Shown here piece by piece: positions 32,962 through 45,347 of a DNA stretch of 64,000 nt. The DNA comes from Amorphophallus konjac (taxonomy: Eukaryota; Streptophyta; Magnoliopsida; Alismatales; Araceae): positions 199,680,102 to 199,744,101 of the forward strand of contig CM040125.1 of assembly GCA_022559845.1 (NCBI GenBank). Direction: 5' to 3'. A program made the translations under genes and the position numbers. The number at the start of each line of letters is the position of its first letter. Within the stretch, counting starts at the first letter, position 1. The notes below the pieces were generated by a model. It made no database searches and was not told the origin of the DNA. It was given only the letters and a program-made list of their open reading frames with translations.

Positions 32962-34095
32962 TGCATTTGGAATTTTCATTTTCTCTCTCTAGAATCCTAG
33001 AGTAATAAGCTCCGGATCGCTCCTCCCTTCCCGCCAGTGTTCTTCGTCACCTTCTTGGTGTATCCCCCCCAACCAGTCATGGCTAATGCGGCGGGGGAAA
33101 CTCTGGTCTCCTCGGATGATATTGCTACTGGACGATTGGATGCGGTGGTGGCTGGCCCTCAAAAATCATATGCACAGACCCTGATGGAGGATCAGCATCG
33201 GCCGAGAGTTCCTATTCAGCTGAAGCCTCCTGTATTTACGGATAAGGGAGAATCGGTTGTCTTCTTCACTGAAGAAGAAATCCAGATTTCTTTCCAGCAG
33301 CTTCAGAACGCCATCATTGCAAAATGTTCTTACGGATGACCTTCCATTCCAGAGACAAAAGCTTGCATCTCGCTACGTCTCCACCTCAGCTCGGATTGCA
33401 TAATTAGCAGACTGAACGCCAGACACATTCTGATCCGATTAGGATCTGAAGCAGATTTCCTGAAGGTCCTTCTCCAAAAGAGCTTATACATCAAAGGTTT
33501 CATGTTTAGATTTTTTAGGTGGACACAGGACTTTGATTTCTCTTCAGATCCACCAGCTGCACCTGTATGGATCGGTTTTCCCTCTTTACCTGTTAATTTT
33601 TATCATGCAGATATGATTCAATCAATAGCAGGAAATATTGGTACAGTGTTGCGAATTCATGATGCTACCATTGCCATGATTGAGACGTCCGAAGCCTTAG
33701 CGTGTGTTGAACTTGATTTGGCTGCTCAGAGGAAGGAAAGGCTATGGATATGTGTGGAAGGAAATGGCTATTGGCAACCCATCATTTATCACAGGGTGCC
33801 GCATTTGTGTTCCCACTGCCACAAAATCGGTCATATAGAACAAGAATGTAAAAAGAAACTAAACAAGAAAGTGTTCAGATATCAGCCTCTGGGAAATGGA
33901 CTTCAAAAAACTTTCCGACAGGAGTACAGACCAAGATTGCCTCACATTTCTAGTCTGAAAATGGGAACCAATGATACCAATGTGCCCCCTGTTTTATGCC
34001 AGCAAGCTGATGAATTAACCTCGGATAAGGTGATAGTTAGGCCAAAGCGGCTTCATGCTTCTAGTTCAAAAATGGGAAATATTGATTCTAACAGG
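32950..34095 (+). mobile_element. L1-type LINE fragment (5' UTR and ORF1)
   Basis: An ORF1 of plant L1 type is preceded by about 130 bp of probable 5' UTR. No ORF2 (endonuclease, RT) or poly-A tail follows. The element is cut on its 3' side near 34095, which is unusual for a LINE and implies later rearrangement or insertion. Both boundaries are approximate. Confidence 0.7.
33079..34095 (+). pseudogene. LINE ORF1 (DUF4283 plus CCHC knuckle), one nonsense codon
   Basis: The ATG at 33079 (MANAAGETLVSSDD) begins a single frame with one internal stop, TGA at 33337-33339. Past the stop the frame gives HILIRLGSEADFLKVLLQ, KGFMFRFFRWTQDFD and PVWIGFPSLPVNFYHADMI, the DUF4283 hallmark. It then reads CVELDLAAQRKERLWICVEG and CSHCHKIGHIEQEC, a CCHC knuckle. 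The protein would bind LINE RNA. After about 34095 the translation turns into a hydrophobic run (FVLFIIIVWVYLVYF) unrelated to ORF1, which marks the junction. Confidence 0.8.
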
Positions 34096-34409
34096 TTCTT
34101 GTTTCGATGGGATCTTTTTGTTTTGTTTATTATTATCGTTTGGGTTTATTTGGTTTATTTCACGTGTCGATCAACCAATTAACTAACTGGTAATTAACTG
34201 ACTGATTGACTGCGCGGGCGTGCTAGTCACGTGAGTGACAAGTTTATTATGCGCTCGTTCTGACCCGTGTCAGGCGAGAGTGAGATTCGGTCGGGACCAG
34301 CAGTCCGCCATACCATAAAGGAAAAAACTTTGATTAATTACCGAGATAATGTGCTGTCGAGGCCGGAATAAAGGATGAAGAGGATGCGAATGATCATGCT
34401 GGATGCTAT
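34096..34409. other. Unclassified sequence left of the LARD
   Basis: No coding signal was seen. It has short repeats of AACTGACTG type at about 34180-34215. It continues directly at 43862 after the LARD is removed, so it and 43862-44959 are one target region. Confidence 0.6.
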
Positions 34410-37400
34410 TGTAGCGACCCGGATTCCAGATACCCGGTGCACCCGATATAAATACCGAATACACGTGATACCATGAGGGACCCGCGAGGCCTCCCAAGCG
34501 CGGGAAAGCGCCGAAGGGATAAAAGGCATGTGTAGAGTACATTGAAGCCACAGAGATATAACAGTAAGCAAGTAAATTTTATTAGATTGGATTGCTAAAG
34601 TAGCAGAAATAAAATTACAGCTTCATTAAAAAAAATTTAACAATTAAACACAGAGTCCAGCCCAAAGGAAAGACAACAAGTCTAGCACAGTACAGTACGA
34701 CAGAAAGAAACGTACACAGAAGTCGGGAGAAACCCGACGCAGGTACGGCTGGCAGCTACAACAGCAAGAGAGCGCTCCACCAAGAACAACAGAGGCAGAC
34801 GGTGAAACCCACCTGAAAAGCAGCAGGGGTGAGTCTCAACAGAAACTCAGTAGGGGTCACGCGAATCCCCACTGGAAAGCGCACAAAGCTAAAGCAACGG
34901 AAGCAACAACAAACGCAGCAAGAAAAGCAACGTAGCAAAGCAGGAAAGCTACACTACAAAGCTGTAAAGGAATAGACGGGAAGTAGGAGTAGGGAACAAG
35001 CAGGAGAGGGTGAGAACCCGCACCAAACAAGCGGCTACCGAACAAACCTCGGTATCCCAAACTACTCCAAACAAAAGGCAACAGATGGATGACCCTAAAC
35101 TCACACAGAAGGGTACATCAGTCTGTCAACCAGCCCAACAAAGGCGAAGGCGAACGCCGACGCCGAGAAGCAGACAAAGCGCGACAGAGAACGTCGTGCT
35201 CAAAGCCCCACGCACGAACAGAACACCGTGCGGACAACAAAACGCTTACCTCGAGCACGGCCACGAACGGGCAACTCGCAAAGGTCACAACGCGCAAGAA
35301 AACGCGAGAACCACGCGTCACGTGACGGAAGCACCTCCTTACAAAGCCAGCTGCGTCCACTGACGTCTTACGCTGCGCCTCAAGTGTCTCGCCTACAGCA
35401 CTGCTGTAACAACAGCAGAGACAGAGACACAAGCTGAACCAAACAGGAACAACAAAATAAGTAACTAGTCAGGGTCACGCCCGTCGACGTAAGTCCTCCG
35501 TCCCTGACCACGTGTGCACACACTGGCTATAGTCTAAGCCAGGTCCTCTAGCTAGTATTCTCCCTCGGTAGGACGCTACCGTTGACTAGGAGCCCGCGGA
35601 ACTAACTACAAACCGCTCACCGGGAATAAACCCCTCCGCCATCCGCTAGCGGGTCGGCACTCAACAGACCTTAGAGCAACAACAAGTGGAGGCTTCACAC
35701 GACACAGAAGCTCAAACACAAGTGCCGAAGTACAAACGGGCGACCACGTCCCTCAACACGTACTTCGAGGCACCAAATGGCAGCATCGCCACTGCCGACA
35801 ACTCAGGACAAGCAACTAGACCTCCTACGTAACGATCCTGAGTCGAACGACTCAAAGGCAAGATCGTCACAACAGCGGGACAAGCCGCCAATCGGTCTAA
35901 TCCTAGGCCAAAGAAACCACGCTCCGCAGAAAACAACACACGGAGACCTGAGGGAAACATCAAGAACCCTCAGCACAGCTGGACACGCAAACCGAGGTAG
36001 AACAACACCTCGAAGCATCCAGAAGCAGTGTCTCAGACAGGACAGAACCGCCAAGACACGCACAAACAAGGTCACACGTCAACCACTGGGTCAAACCGGG
36101 TTGACCGAAACCAAACAACAAAAGCATACCAGAGTAGGATCAAGAGTCCTACCACAAGTAAGAAGACTCCTGGCTACCTTACAACGTAGTCTTAACCCTC
36201 ATAGGACGTCGGAAGACATCCACAGGACAACGGGCAGACCACTAGGCCAAGCCAAGGCACACAGAATCATCGGGCGGAAAACCAAGGCACAAGGAAAGTA
36301 ACGCACCAGCCCTAGACCGCTACTAGCAAGTGACGGTCTAGCTCAGGCCGTTATTTCCCAAACGACGGACGGACACGGGCCGTCGCTCACACCACCCTAA
36401 CAACCTACAAAACACACAAAAGCCAAGTAACGCACGGGACCAGGGGCGTTACAAGCAAACGGCGCACGGGGTCCCCACCGTCACATCCAACGGTGCAGCA
36501 AACCCAAACCAACGTGAAGTAACGCGCGACGCCAGGCGCGTTACAGCAAAACGACGCGGCAGGAGAGGGCCGTCGCATTCCAAACGACGCGCAGGGGCCC
36601 ATCCGTCACATCCAACGGCATAGCCACCCTCAACCCAACACGACAGCAAACGACGGACGGAGGCACGCGCGTTACTCACAAATGACGCACAGGGACGCCA
36701 CCGTCACTTCCAACGGGACAGCCACCCAACCTCGTCCACGCAGAATATAACGGCCAGGGGCAGGCGCGTCATACTCGAAACAACGGATGGGAACCCATCC
36801 GCCAGGGAAACCGCCTCAACAGGTCAAAGTCAGTCAACGGAAAGTAACGGCCTGGGCAAGGCGCGTTATTTCCATCTAACGCGCTGGGTCAAGTGCGTTA
36901 GACCAACCGACTAAACCTCAGAACAAAACGACAAAAGCGAAGTGACGGCCAGGCACCGGCGCGTCACACGGGAATGACGCTCCACTCTTGGGCCGTCGCT
37001 TACCCAGAAGCTAAAGGGCTAAAACAACTCGGACCAAACGACGGTCAGTCGTAGGGCCGTTAAAGTCAAGTAACGGTCGCTGGCTTGACCGCTACTTCGG
37101 TCACGGCGGGAAAACACAGAATGGCCGGATCGGCCCGTTCCACGCCCCATTCACGCCGAAACGCAGGGGAACACACCGCAACGACAAAAGACAACACCAG
37201 GGAACTTCAAACCCCACATGCAACATCAAAAACACAAGATCCGGGCGATTTAGACAAATCAACCCTAAATGGGTCACCGAGGTTCCCGGGCTTCTACCGG
37301 CCTCGAATGAACACCAAATCGCACGAAATCAACGTGGATGGGATTCTAACATCCCTACGGTCAGTTAGAAACTAACTACGCCGCAAACAGTCACCGTTTA

Positions 37401-38124
37401 CCGGCCGACCCTAAAAACCACGAAAATCACGGTTTAGGCAAAACAAGCCCAAACACACTCGTTTCCTAGCCGAACGACGTGCAATGGCAGGGAAAACGAA
37501 GATGGAGAAGCAAGGATCCGTCACCCTACCTCCACCGAAGAAACCATGCCCCGAAGGGACTAAACCATGCCAAAATCTACTCGCGAACCGATTTCACCGG
37601 CTTTGAATCCACTGTTCGGGATCGCGCCAGAATCGATCCGATCCTCGCTCCATCGCGCACCCGACCAGCTCCACGGCCTCACCGCCTTGCCCACCTACGC
37701 CTCCGTCTACAGCCGGAGCCGGAAAGGGGAGAGAACGAGAGAGAACGAGAGAGAGAGGGACGGTCGCGCGAATGAGAAGGAAAGAGAGAAAGAAAAAAGA
37801 AAAAGAAAGAAATTAGGAAATTTTCCTAATTTTTGAAAATTTTGAAAATGCGCCGAAAATGCATAAATTCAGAAAAATACACAAAAATAGTCGAAACGAC
37901 CGGTTCGACGAGTACATCGTCGTTGTAGCATCCACGAGTTCGAGAATCGACGAACAAACTCACCGTAGGGTTCCGTAACTAGTACGTGAGAAAAACCCAC
38001 ACGGCTCGTCAACTCAACTCGGAAGCCACGAAAGCGAACCGAAACTCAACGAAACCAATCCGAAAGAGATCCGAAAGATCCAACAAAGATCCAACAAGAT
38101 CCGCAAAAGATCCAGGGCATTACA
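34410..38124 (-). repeat. 3' LTR of the LARD-like element
   Basis: On - it starts TGTAATGCCCTGG (38124) and ends CGGGTCGCTACA (34410), 3715 bp. GC-rich inverted repeats are at about 36298-37085 and an AG|GT block (CAG|GTGGGT on -) at 34807-34815. Confidence 0.92.
36298..37085 (-). repeat. CpG-armed inverted-repeat array, LARD 3' LTR
   Basis: More than twelve units of the form (A/T)ACG(C/G)-loop-(C/G)CGT occur, for example AACGCGCGACGCCAGGCGCG. Arms are more GC-rich than in gypsy-1. The second copy is at about 42030-42815. Confidence 0.8.
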
Positions 38125-40142
38125 TCCTCCCCTCCTTTAAGAAATTTCGCCCTCGAAATTAAGGACTAACAAAGGAGAAGCAGGGAAGAACAACCCAACA
38201 ACACAAATCTCGGAAAACACAGCTCAGAGGAACAGCGTCAGACCACAATTACAGGTACACACTCTAGCTTCCAAGACAGCAAGTCCACAGCACGAGTACG
38301 GCACCAAAGTGAACACATCTGACACCTCCGAAGCAAGGGCAACGTCGTTTACGTCTCACAGGGCAGGAGACACGACAGCCACAACAACAGACAACCGAAA
38401 AAAACACAAGAACAACACGGCAAGCATCAGCTTACACAAGGAGACACAGTCCTCACAGCTGACAGCTCGACCACATTGTCGGCTCCAGTGCCAAAGGTAA
38501 CAGGGGACACCTGGCACACAGAACACCAACGACAACAACACCGCTGTTGGACCAGAAACACAATCAAGTCAGCACTCACTCATATATCACATCTGATCAA
38601 GTCGCAAGCTCACTCCACTAAGGAAAAGGGAGCACAGCAAAGCCAACTGACAAGACCATGGTCCAAGACAAGAACACAAAATCATAAAGAAACAGCGCCA
38701 AAACAACACAACGGCAGCACCTGCAGAACTCCCGCTCCACACAACACGCAGAACCACGGAACACATCTGCAAGCAGGGTCACATCAAGGCACAAGAACAG
38801 CTGAGCACACAACCACACAAGAACGGGTTACGCATCAGACTGCTCACCAAGAGAAGACTCACAACAACAAGAAACGACAACAATCTTGGGGAACGCAACT
38901 CAAGGACTAGCAACACGCCTCAAGAGCACAACACCCAAGAAAGAAAATACAGAGCAAAAGGTACTCAATCAGCAAGGAATGCCGACAAATTCCCCAATAC
39001 TCGCAAATGCCGATGCCAACACAAGAAAACCACCAACAATGGCACGGAAACAGGCAAAGTCAAGGCGCAGGAAGCCAAGACGAAGCCACATCGAAAAGGA
39101 GCAAGACCTCTCGACAAATGGGTAGCCAGCTCACACACTTCCGCTGTACTCTCAACAACGTGCACAGGCAACAGAACAACATCGGTAATCGCATCTCAGC
39201 ACACACCAGCGCCATCGCAATCAACAAGATCGCAATTAACACGCCACGAGCACCGATCCAGCGAATAATCGAACACAAGGAGCCTAAGTGCAACAAAGGA
39301 AAGAGCACCAGCTTCAGCGCAAAGCACAAGGAAAGCATCAATCTCAGCTTACCTTCACGTCCTGACACAATAAATGAGCCCTCACAACACATCGGCCGTT
39401 AGACACAGCACGACAACCATGGTTCACAACAGCTCTTAACACCATCATGGAGTCCAAAGCCAAGCAACCGTACAACAAGGAGCAGATCAGGCTCAAAACA
39501 AAGCTGTCCACACTTAAGCAGACACAAGACAAAGGCAACACTAAGACAGCAATTCCAAGGTAAACTCGAAAAAGCTTCACCAAGAAGGACGAGAAGCAAC
39601 AAGCTCAACAACAGCAGCTCACCAGGAAGGGAAAATCCTAGGTTCGCTCGAGCAACTTCTCAATCGAGACAACACAACAACTAAACAACCAAAACAACAA
39701 TGCATCAGGAGCCACACCAACTCAAGCTGGGACAACCAAAGCAACGTAAGAACGTGCATGGCCATCACACCAACGCTAAAAGTCATAAGCTACCTGAGCA
39801 AATTACAGAAAATAGCTCGAACAACGCACTGCAGGTTCATGCCAACCAACAAACACTGCCAAGTGCAACACGATCGAGACCAACTTCAAAACGAACGAAG
39901 CACATCGTCATATCCAGACGAGAGCAAAAACCATCTCGTATAGTGCCAACCAAGCACGTACAAGACCACACGCGAGAAGCACTGCGATAAACCATCGCAG
40001 CACCTATGCCAGCAAGAGACTGTACTGGGCCTAAGGACTCTGGAAACTGTATATCTCGGATTCCCATGTACTTCACACAACAATGATCTGATAGCTCAGA
40101 AAAGAAACTCCGAACATCTCAGAACACTGCTCTGATACCACC
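38125..40142 (-). other. Internal region of the LARD, non-coding
   Basis: The PPT (AAAGGAGGGGAGGA on -) is at 38125-38138 and the PBS (TGGTATCAGAGC on -) at 40129-40140. Long open frames here follow from scarce T on +, and none shows a retroelement domain. Confidence 0.85.
40129..40140 (-). other. Primer-binding site, LARD
   Basis: TGGTATCAGAGC on - is a perfect 12-base tRNA-iMet complement, two bases inside the 5' LTR end. Confidence 0.95.
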
Positions 40143-43100
40143 TGTAGCGACCCGGATTCCAGATACCCGGTGCACCCGGTATAAATACCGAATACACGTG
40201 ATACCATGAGGGACCCGCGAGGCCTCCCAAGCGCGGGAAAGCGCCGAAGGGATAAAAGGCATGTGTAGAGTACATTGAAGCCACAGAGATATAACAGTAA
40301 GCAAGTAAATTTCATTAGATTGGATTGCTAAAGTAGCAGAAATAAAATTACAGCTTCATTAAAAAATTTTTAACAATTAAACACAGAGTCCAGCCCAAAG
40401 GAAAGACAACAAGTCTAGCACAGTATAGTACGACAGAAAGAAACGTACGCAGAAGTCGGGAGAAACCCGACGCAGGTACGGCTGGCAGCTACAACAGCAA
40501 GAGAGCGCTCCACCAAGAACAGCAGAGGCAGACGGCGAAACCCACCTGAAAACAGCAGGGGTGAGTCTCAACAGAAACTCAGTAGGGGTCACGTGAATCC
40601 CCACTGGAAAGCGCACAAAGCTAAAGCAACGGAAGCAGCAACAAACGCAGCAAGAACAGCAACGTAGCAAAGCAGGAAAGCTACACTACAAAGTTGTAAA
40701 GGAACAGACGGGAAGTAGGAGTAGGGAACACGCAGGAGAGGGTGAGAACCCGCACCAAACAAGCGGCTACCGAACTAACCTCGGTATCCCAAACTACTCC
40801 AAACAAAAGGCAATAGATGGATGACGCTAAACTCACACAGAAGGGTACATCAGTCTGTCGACCAGCCCAACAAAGGCGAAGGCGAACGCCGACGCCGAGA
40901 AGTAGACAAAGCACGACAGAGAACGTCGTGCTCAAAGCCCCACGCACGAACAGAACACCGTGCGGACAACAAAACGCTGACCTCGAGCACGGCCACGAAC
41001 GGGCAACTCGCAAAGGTCACAACGCGCAAGAAAACGCGAGAACCACACGTCACATGACGGAAGCACCTCCTTACAAAGCCAGCTGCGTCCACTGACGTCT
41101 TATGCTGCGCCTCAAGTGTCTCGCCTACAGCACTGCTGTAACAACAGCAGAGACAGAGACACAAGCTGAACCAAACAGGAACAACAAAACAAGTAACTAG
41201 TCAGGGTCACGCCCGTCGACGTAAGTCCTCCGTCCCTGACCACGTGTGCACACACTGGCTATAGTCTAAGCCAGGTCCTCTAGCTAGTATTCTCCCTCGG
41301 TAGGACGCTACCGTTGACTAGGAGCCCGCGGAACTAACTACAAACCGCTCACCAGGAATAAACCCCTCCGCCATCCGCTAGCGGGTCGGCACTCAACAGA
41401 CCTTAGAGCAACAACAAGTGGAGGCTTCACACGACACAGAAGCTCAAACACAAGTGTCGAAGTACAAACGGGCGACCACGTCCCTCAACACGTACTTCGA
41501 GGCACCAAATGGCAGCATCGCCACTGCCGACTACTCAGGACAAGCAACTAGACCTCCTACGTAACGATCCTGAGTCGAACGACTCAAAGGCAAGATCGTC
41601 ACAACAGCGGGACAAGCCGCCAATCGGTCTAATCCTAGGCCAAAGAAACCACGCTCCGCAGAAAACAACACACGGAGACCTAAGGGAAACATCAAGAACC
41701 CTCAGCACAGCTGGACACGCAAATCGAGGTAGAACAACACCTCGAAGCATCCAGAAGCAGTGTCTCGGACAGGACAGAACCGCCAAGACACGCACAAACA
41801 AGGTCACACGTCAACCACTGGGTCAAACCGGGTTGACCGAAACCAAACAACAAAAGCATACCAGAGTAGGATCAAGAGTCCTACCACAAGTAAGAAGACT
41901 CCTGGCTACCTTACAACGTAGTCTTAACCCTCATAGGACGTCGGAAGACATCCACAGGACAACGGGCAGACCACTAGGCCAAGCCAAGACACACAGAATC
42001 ATCGGGCGGAAAACCAAGGCACAAGGAAAGTAACGCACCAGCCCTAGACCGCTACTAGCAAGTGACGGTCTAGCTCAGGCCGTTATTTCCCAAACGACGG
42101 ACGGACACGGGCCGTCGCTCACACCACCCTAACAACCTACAAAACACACAAAAGCCAAGTAACGCACGGGACCAGGGGCGTTACAAGCAAACGGCGCACG
42201 GGGTCCCCACCGTCACATCCAACGGTGCAGCAAACCCAAACCAACGTGAAGTAACGCGCGACGCCAGGCGCGTTACAGCAAAACGACGCGGCAGGAGAGG
42301 GCCGTCGCATTCCAAACGACGCGCAGGGGCCCATCCGTCACATCCAACGGCATAGCCACCCTCAACCCAACACGACAGCAAACGACGGACGGAGGCACGC
42401 GTGTTACTCACAAATGACGCACAGGGACGCCACCGTCACTTCCAACGGGACAGCCACCCAACCTCGTCCACGCAGAATATAACGGCCAGGGGCATGCGCG
42501 TCATACTCGAAACAACGGATGGGAACCCATCCGCCAGGGAAACCGCCTCAACAGGTCAAAGTCAGTCAACGGAAAGTAACGGCCTGGGCAAGGCGCGTTA
42601 TTTCCATCTAACGCGCTGGGTCAAGTGCGTTAGACCAACCGACTAAACCTCAGAACAAAACGACAAAAGCGAAGTGACGGCCAGGCACCGGCGCGTCACA
42701 CGGGAACGACGCTCCACTCTTGGGCCGTCGCTTACCCAGAAGCTAAAGGGCTAAAACAACTCGGACCAAACGACGGTCAGTCGTAGGGCCGTTAAAGTCA
42801 AGTAACGGTCGCTGGCTTGACCGCTACTTCGGTCACGGCGGGAAAACAAAGAATGGCCGGATCGGCCCGTTCCACGCCCCATTCACGCCGAAACGCAGGG
42901 GAACACACCGCAACGACAAAAGACAACACCAGGGAACTTCAAACCCCACATGCAACATCAAAAACACAAGATCCGGGTGATTTAGACAAATCAACCCTAA
43001 ATGGGTCACCGAGGTTCCCGGGCTTCTACCGGCCTCGAATGAACACCAAATCGCACGAAATCAACGTGGACGGGATTCTAACATCCCTGCGGTCAGTTAG

Positions 43101-43856
43101 AAACTAACTACGCCGCAAACAGTCGCCGTTTACCGGCCGACCCTAAAAACCACGAAAATCACGGTTTAGGCAAAACAAGCCCAAACACACTCGTTTCCTA
43201 GCCGAACGACGTGCAATGGCAGGGAAAACGAAGATGGAGAAGCAAGGATCCGTCACCCTACCTCCACCGAAGAAACCGTGCCCCGAAGGGACTAAACCAT
43301 GCCGAAATCTACTCGCGAACCGATTTCACCGGCTTTGAATCCACCGTTCGGGATCGCGCCAGAATCGATCCGATCCTCGCTCCATCGCGCACCCGACCAG
43401 CTCCACGGCCTCACCGCCTCGCCCACCTACGCTTCCGTCTGCAGCCGGAGCCGGAAAGGGGAGAGAACGAGAAAGAACGGGAGAGAGAGGGACGGTCGCG
43501 CGAATGAGAAGGAAAGAGAGAAAGAAAAAAGAAAAAGAAAAAAATTAGGAAATTTTCCTAATTTCCGAAAATTCCGAAAATGCGCCGAAAATGCACAAAT
43601 TCAGAAAAATACACAAAAATAGTCGAAACGACCGGCTCGACGAGTACATCGTCGCTGTAGCATCCACGAGTTCGAGAATCGACGAACAAACTCACCGTAG
43701 GGTTCCGTAACTAGTACGTGAGAAAAACCCACACGGCTCGTCAACTCAACTCGGAAGCCACGAAAGCGAACCGAAACTCAACGAAACCAATCCGAAAGAG
43801 ATCCGAAAGATCCAACAAAGATCCAACAAGATCCGCAAAAGATCCAGGGCATTACA
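40143..43856 (-). repeat. 5' LTR of the LARD-like element
   Basis: 3714 bp, with few differences from the 3' LTR, about 1% in sampled stretches by eye. The AG|GT block is at 40540-40548. Confidence 0.92.
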
Positions 43857-43861
43857 GCTAT

Positions 43862-44959
43862 GATCTACCATACACGGTTTCTTAGGGCAGACCCTCAATA
43901 TGTAGCGGAGGACCTAGGCCCGAAGACCACCATCACGCGCGGCAAAAGCTTCCCGTCGGGCGTTGCCCGGCTTTCTACTCATGTCATTTGATGTGCCGAG
44001 AGTCCGCGCACTCAGGCATACATCGATGCGGCATGAATGCTTAGACTAAAACATGATTATGAAGCTACAAAACTAGCTAATTCAGGTTAGACAAACCAAT
44101 TTATTCAATTTATTGACTACATGGTTTATTTAATTCTGTTATTGACATTGAAAATCACCCCGAAGGTGAGGAAAAGATCGAAACGGCACAACGACGCGAT
44201 TCGGAACAAAATCGGCGCGATGCGCGTAGGCATAGAGTTTAAAACGGCGTGAGAAGCGTGGGTAAAGGCTTGAAATGGCGTCACCTAACGTAGGTGTAGG
44301 GTTGGCCTGGAAACGGCTCGCCCCTCATCTTGGCGCGCCGGAATAGGGTGCGCCATTTTAAGGCGCGCCATATTAAGGCGCACCGAGTATCGACGGCACC
44401 GGTTTAGCCCTGTTTTGCAGAAACTAAGGTTTTATTGGTTCTTTTTGGGTTTATTAAAACATTTTGGAAAATTTTGAAAGTTTATTGAGTCGATTATTCA
44501 ACGGATCGGCCCCGGGCCATCCGGAAGTCGAGTCACAGGATCACGCGAGGTTCATACTCAAGCGCGGCGATCGTTCCGAGTCAAACTCATTCGAGCCGAA
44601 ATTTCGGTAGCATCTCCCCATCCCGGAGGATTGTCAGGCAGAAGTGGGGAGTACTCACGTGGCGGAGCAACCCCTAAAAGTCGGGTGGCGCAACGGCGGC
44701 CGATAAACCCAGACGGATAGGAGAACCCTGAGGGCTAGCCTACTAGGGGCACCGAGTCCCTAGGTAGAAAGTAGACAGATGGCGAGGACTCACAGTGGGA
44801 GCGAAGACCCCGAGGGCTAGCCTACGAGGGGCACGCGACCCGAGTCGGTACCATGTCTTAGTCGGGATGACCGATATGGGAGGAAACCCCGAGGGCTAGC
44901 CTAGAGGGGCACACAACCCACGGCCACCACAAGGCCCACTGGGGGCTGTGGATTTGAAG
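43862..44959. other. Unclassified repeat-derived region with GC-rich palindromes and three tandem copies
   Basis: No ORF was recognised. GGCGCGCC and GGTGCGCC inverted repeats lie at about 44310-44400. Three copies of CCGAGGGCTAGCCTA..GGGGCAC lie at about 44725, 44808 and 44886, spaced about 80 bp. This may be part of an older gypsy element that was the target of E. Confidence 0.6.
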
Positions 44960-45347
44960 TGTTGGGGATTAACCCAATTTCTGTGCACTCACTGGCCTTC
45001 GGAGATCCATTATTGGCAAATAGACTCATGCAGACCAAGCAAATTAGGATGAGAGATCAAGGGAATGTTCCCCCTCCCTGGGTCACCGAATCTCACTAAT
45101 GAAGCGACAAAACGGCACGGTGGGAAAACTATGCGCAGTCAACAGATTAGAATTGATGTCTGTAGGTATGCCTATATGTGTGCGTATGAATATCGATAGG
45201 TTAACAAGATATTCGTCAGGCGATGCTTAGAAGACAACGGCAAGGAGCCTGGGGACGCCCTCATCTCCTCCTGTTCATGGTCGAGAATAGGAGGGGAAAG
45301 TAAGGGGATGGCCCGGGACGGATCGGAGAAATGCACGTGTGTATGTG

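Larger units (their letters stand above)
34410..43856 (-). mobile_element. Non-autonomous LTR element (LARD-like), full length
   Basis: Two nearly identical 3.7-kb LTRs flank a 2.0-kb internal region without recognisable gag or pol. The 5-bp duplication GCTAT is perfect (34405-34409 and 43857-43861). PBS and PPT place it on -. On the + strand the sequence is rich in A and C and poor in T. It must use proteins from another element, and its LTR layout suggests a Tekay/Del-type helper. Confidence 0.92.

Noticed and set aside
35777..36301. 174-codon open frame on +, repeated at 41509-42033
   Set aside because: It lies in the two LTRs of the LARD, so the second copy is LTR duplication, not independent conservation. 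The strand is poor in T, which removes stop codons. No domain is recognisable.
38476..38910. 144-codon open frame in the LARD interior
   Set aside because: It is explained by the A/C-rich composition of the + strand and lies opposite to the element's sense direction. It has no retroelement motif.
39837..40076. 79-codon sense-strand frame just after the LARD PBS, at the place of gag
   Set aside because: The position is tempting, but there is no gag-like sequence, it is short, and overlapping frames of the same length occur beside it.
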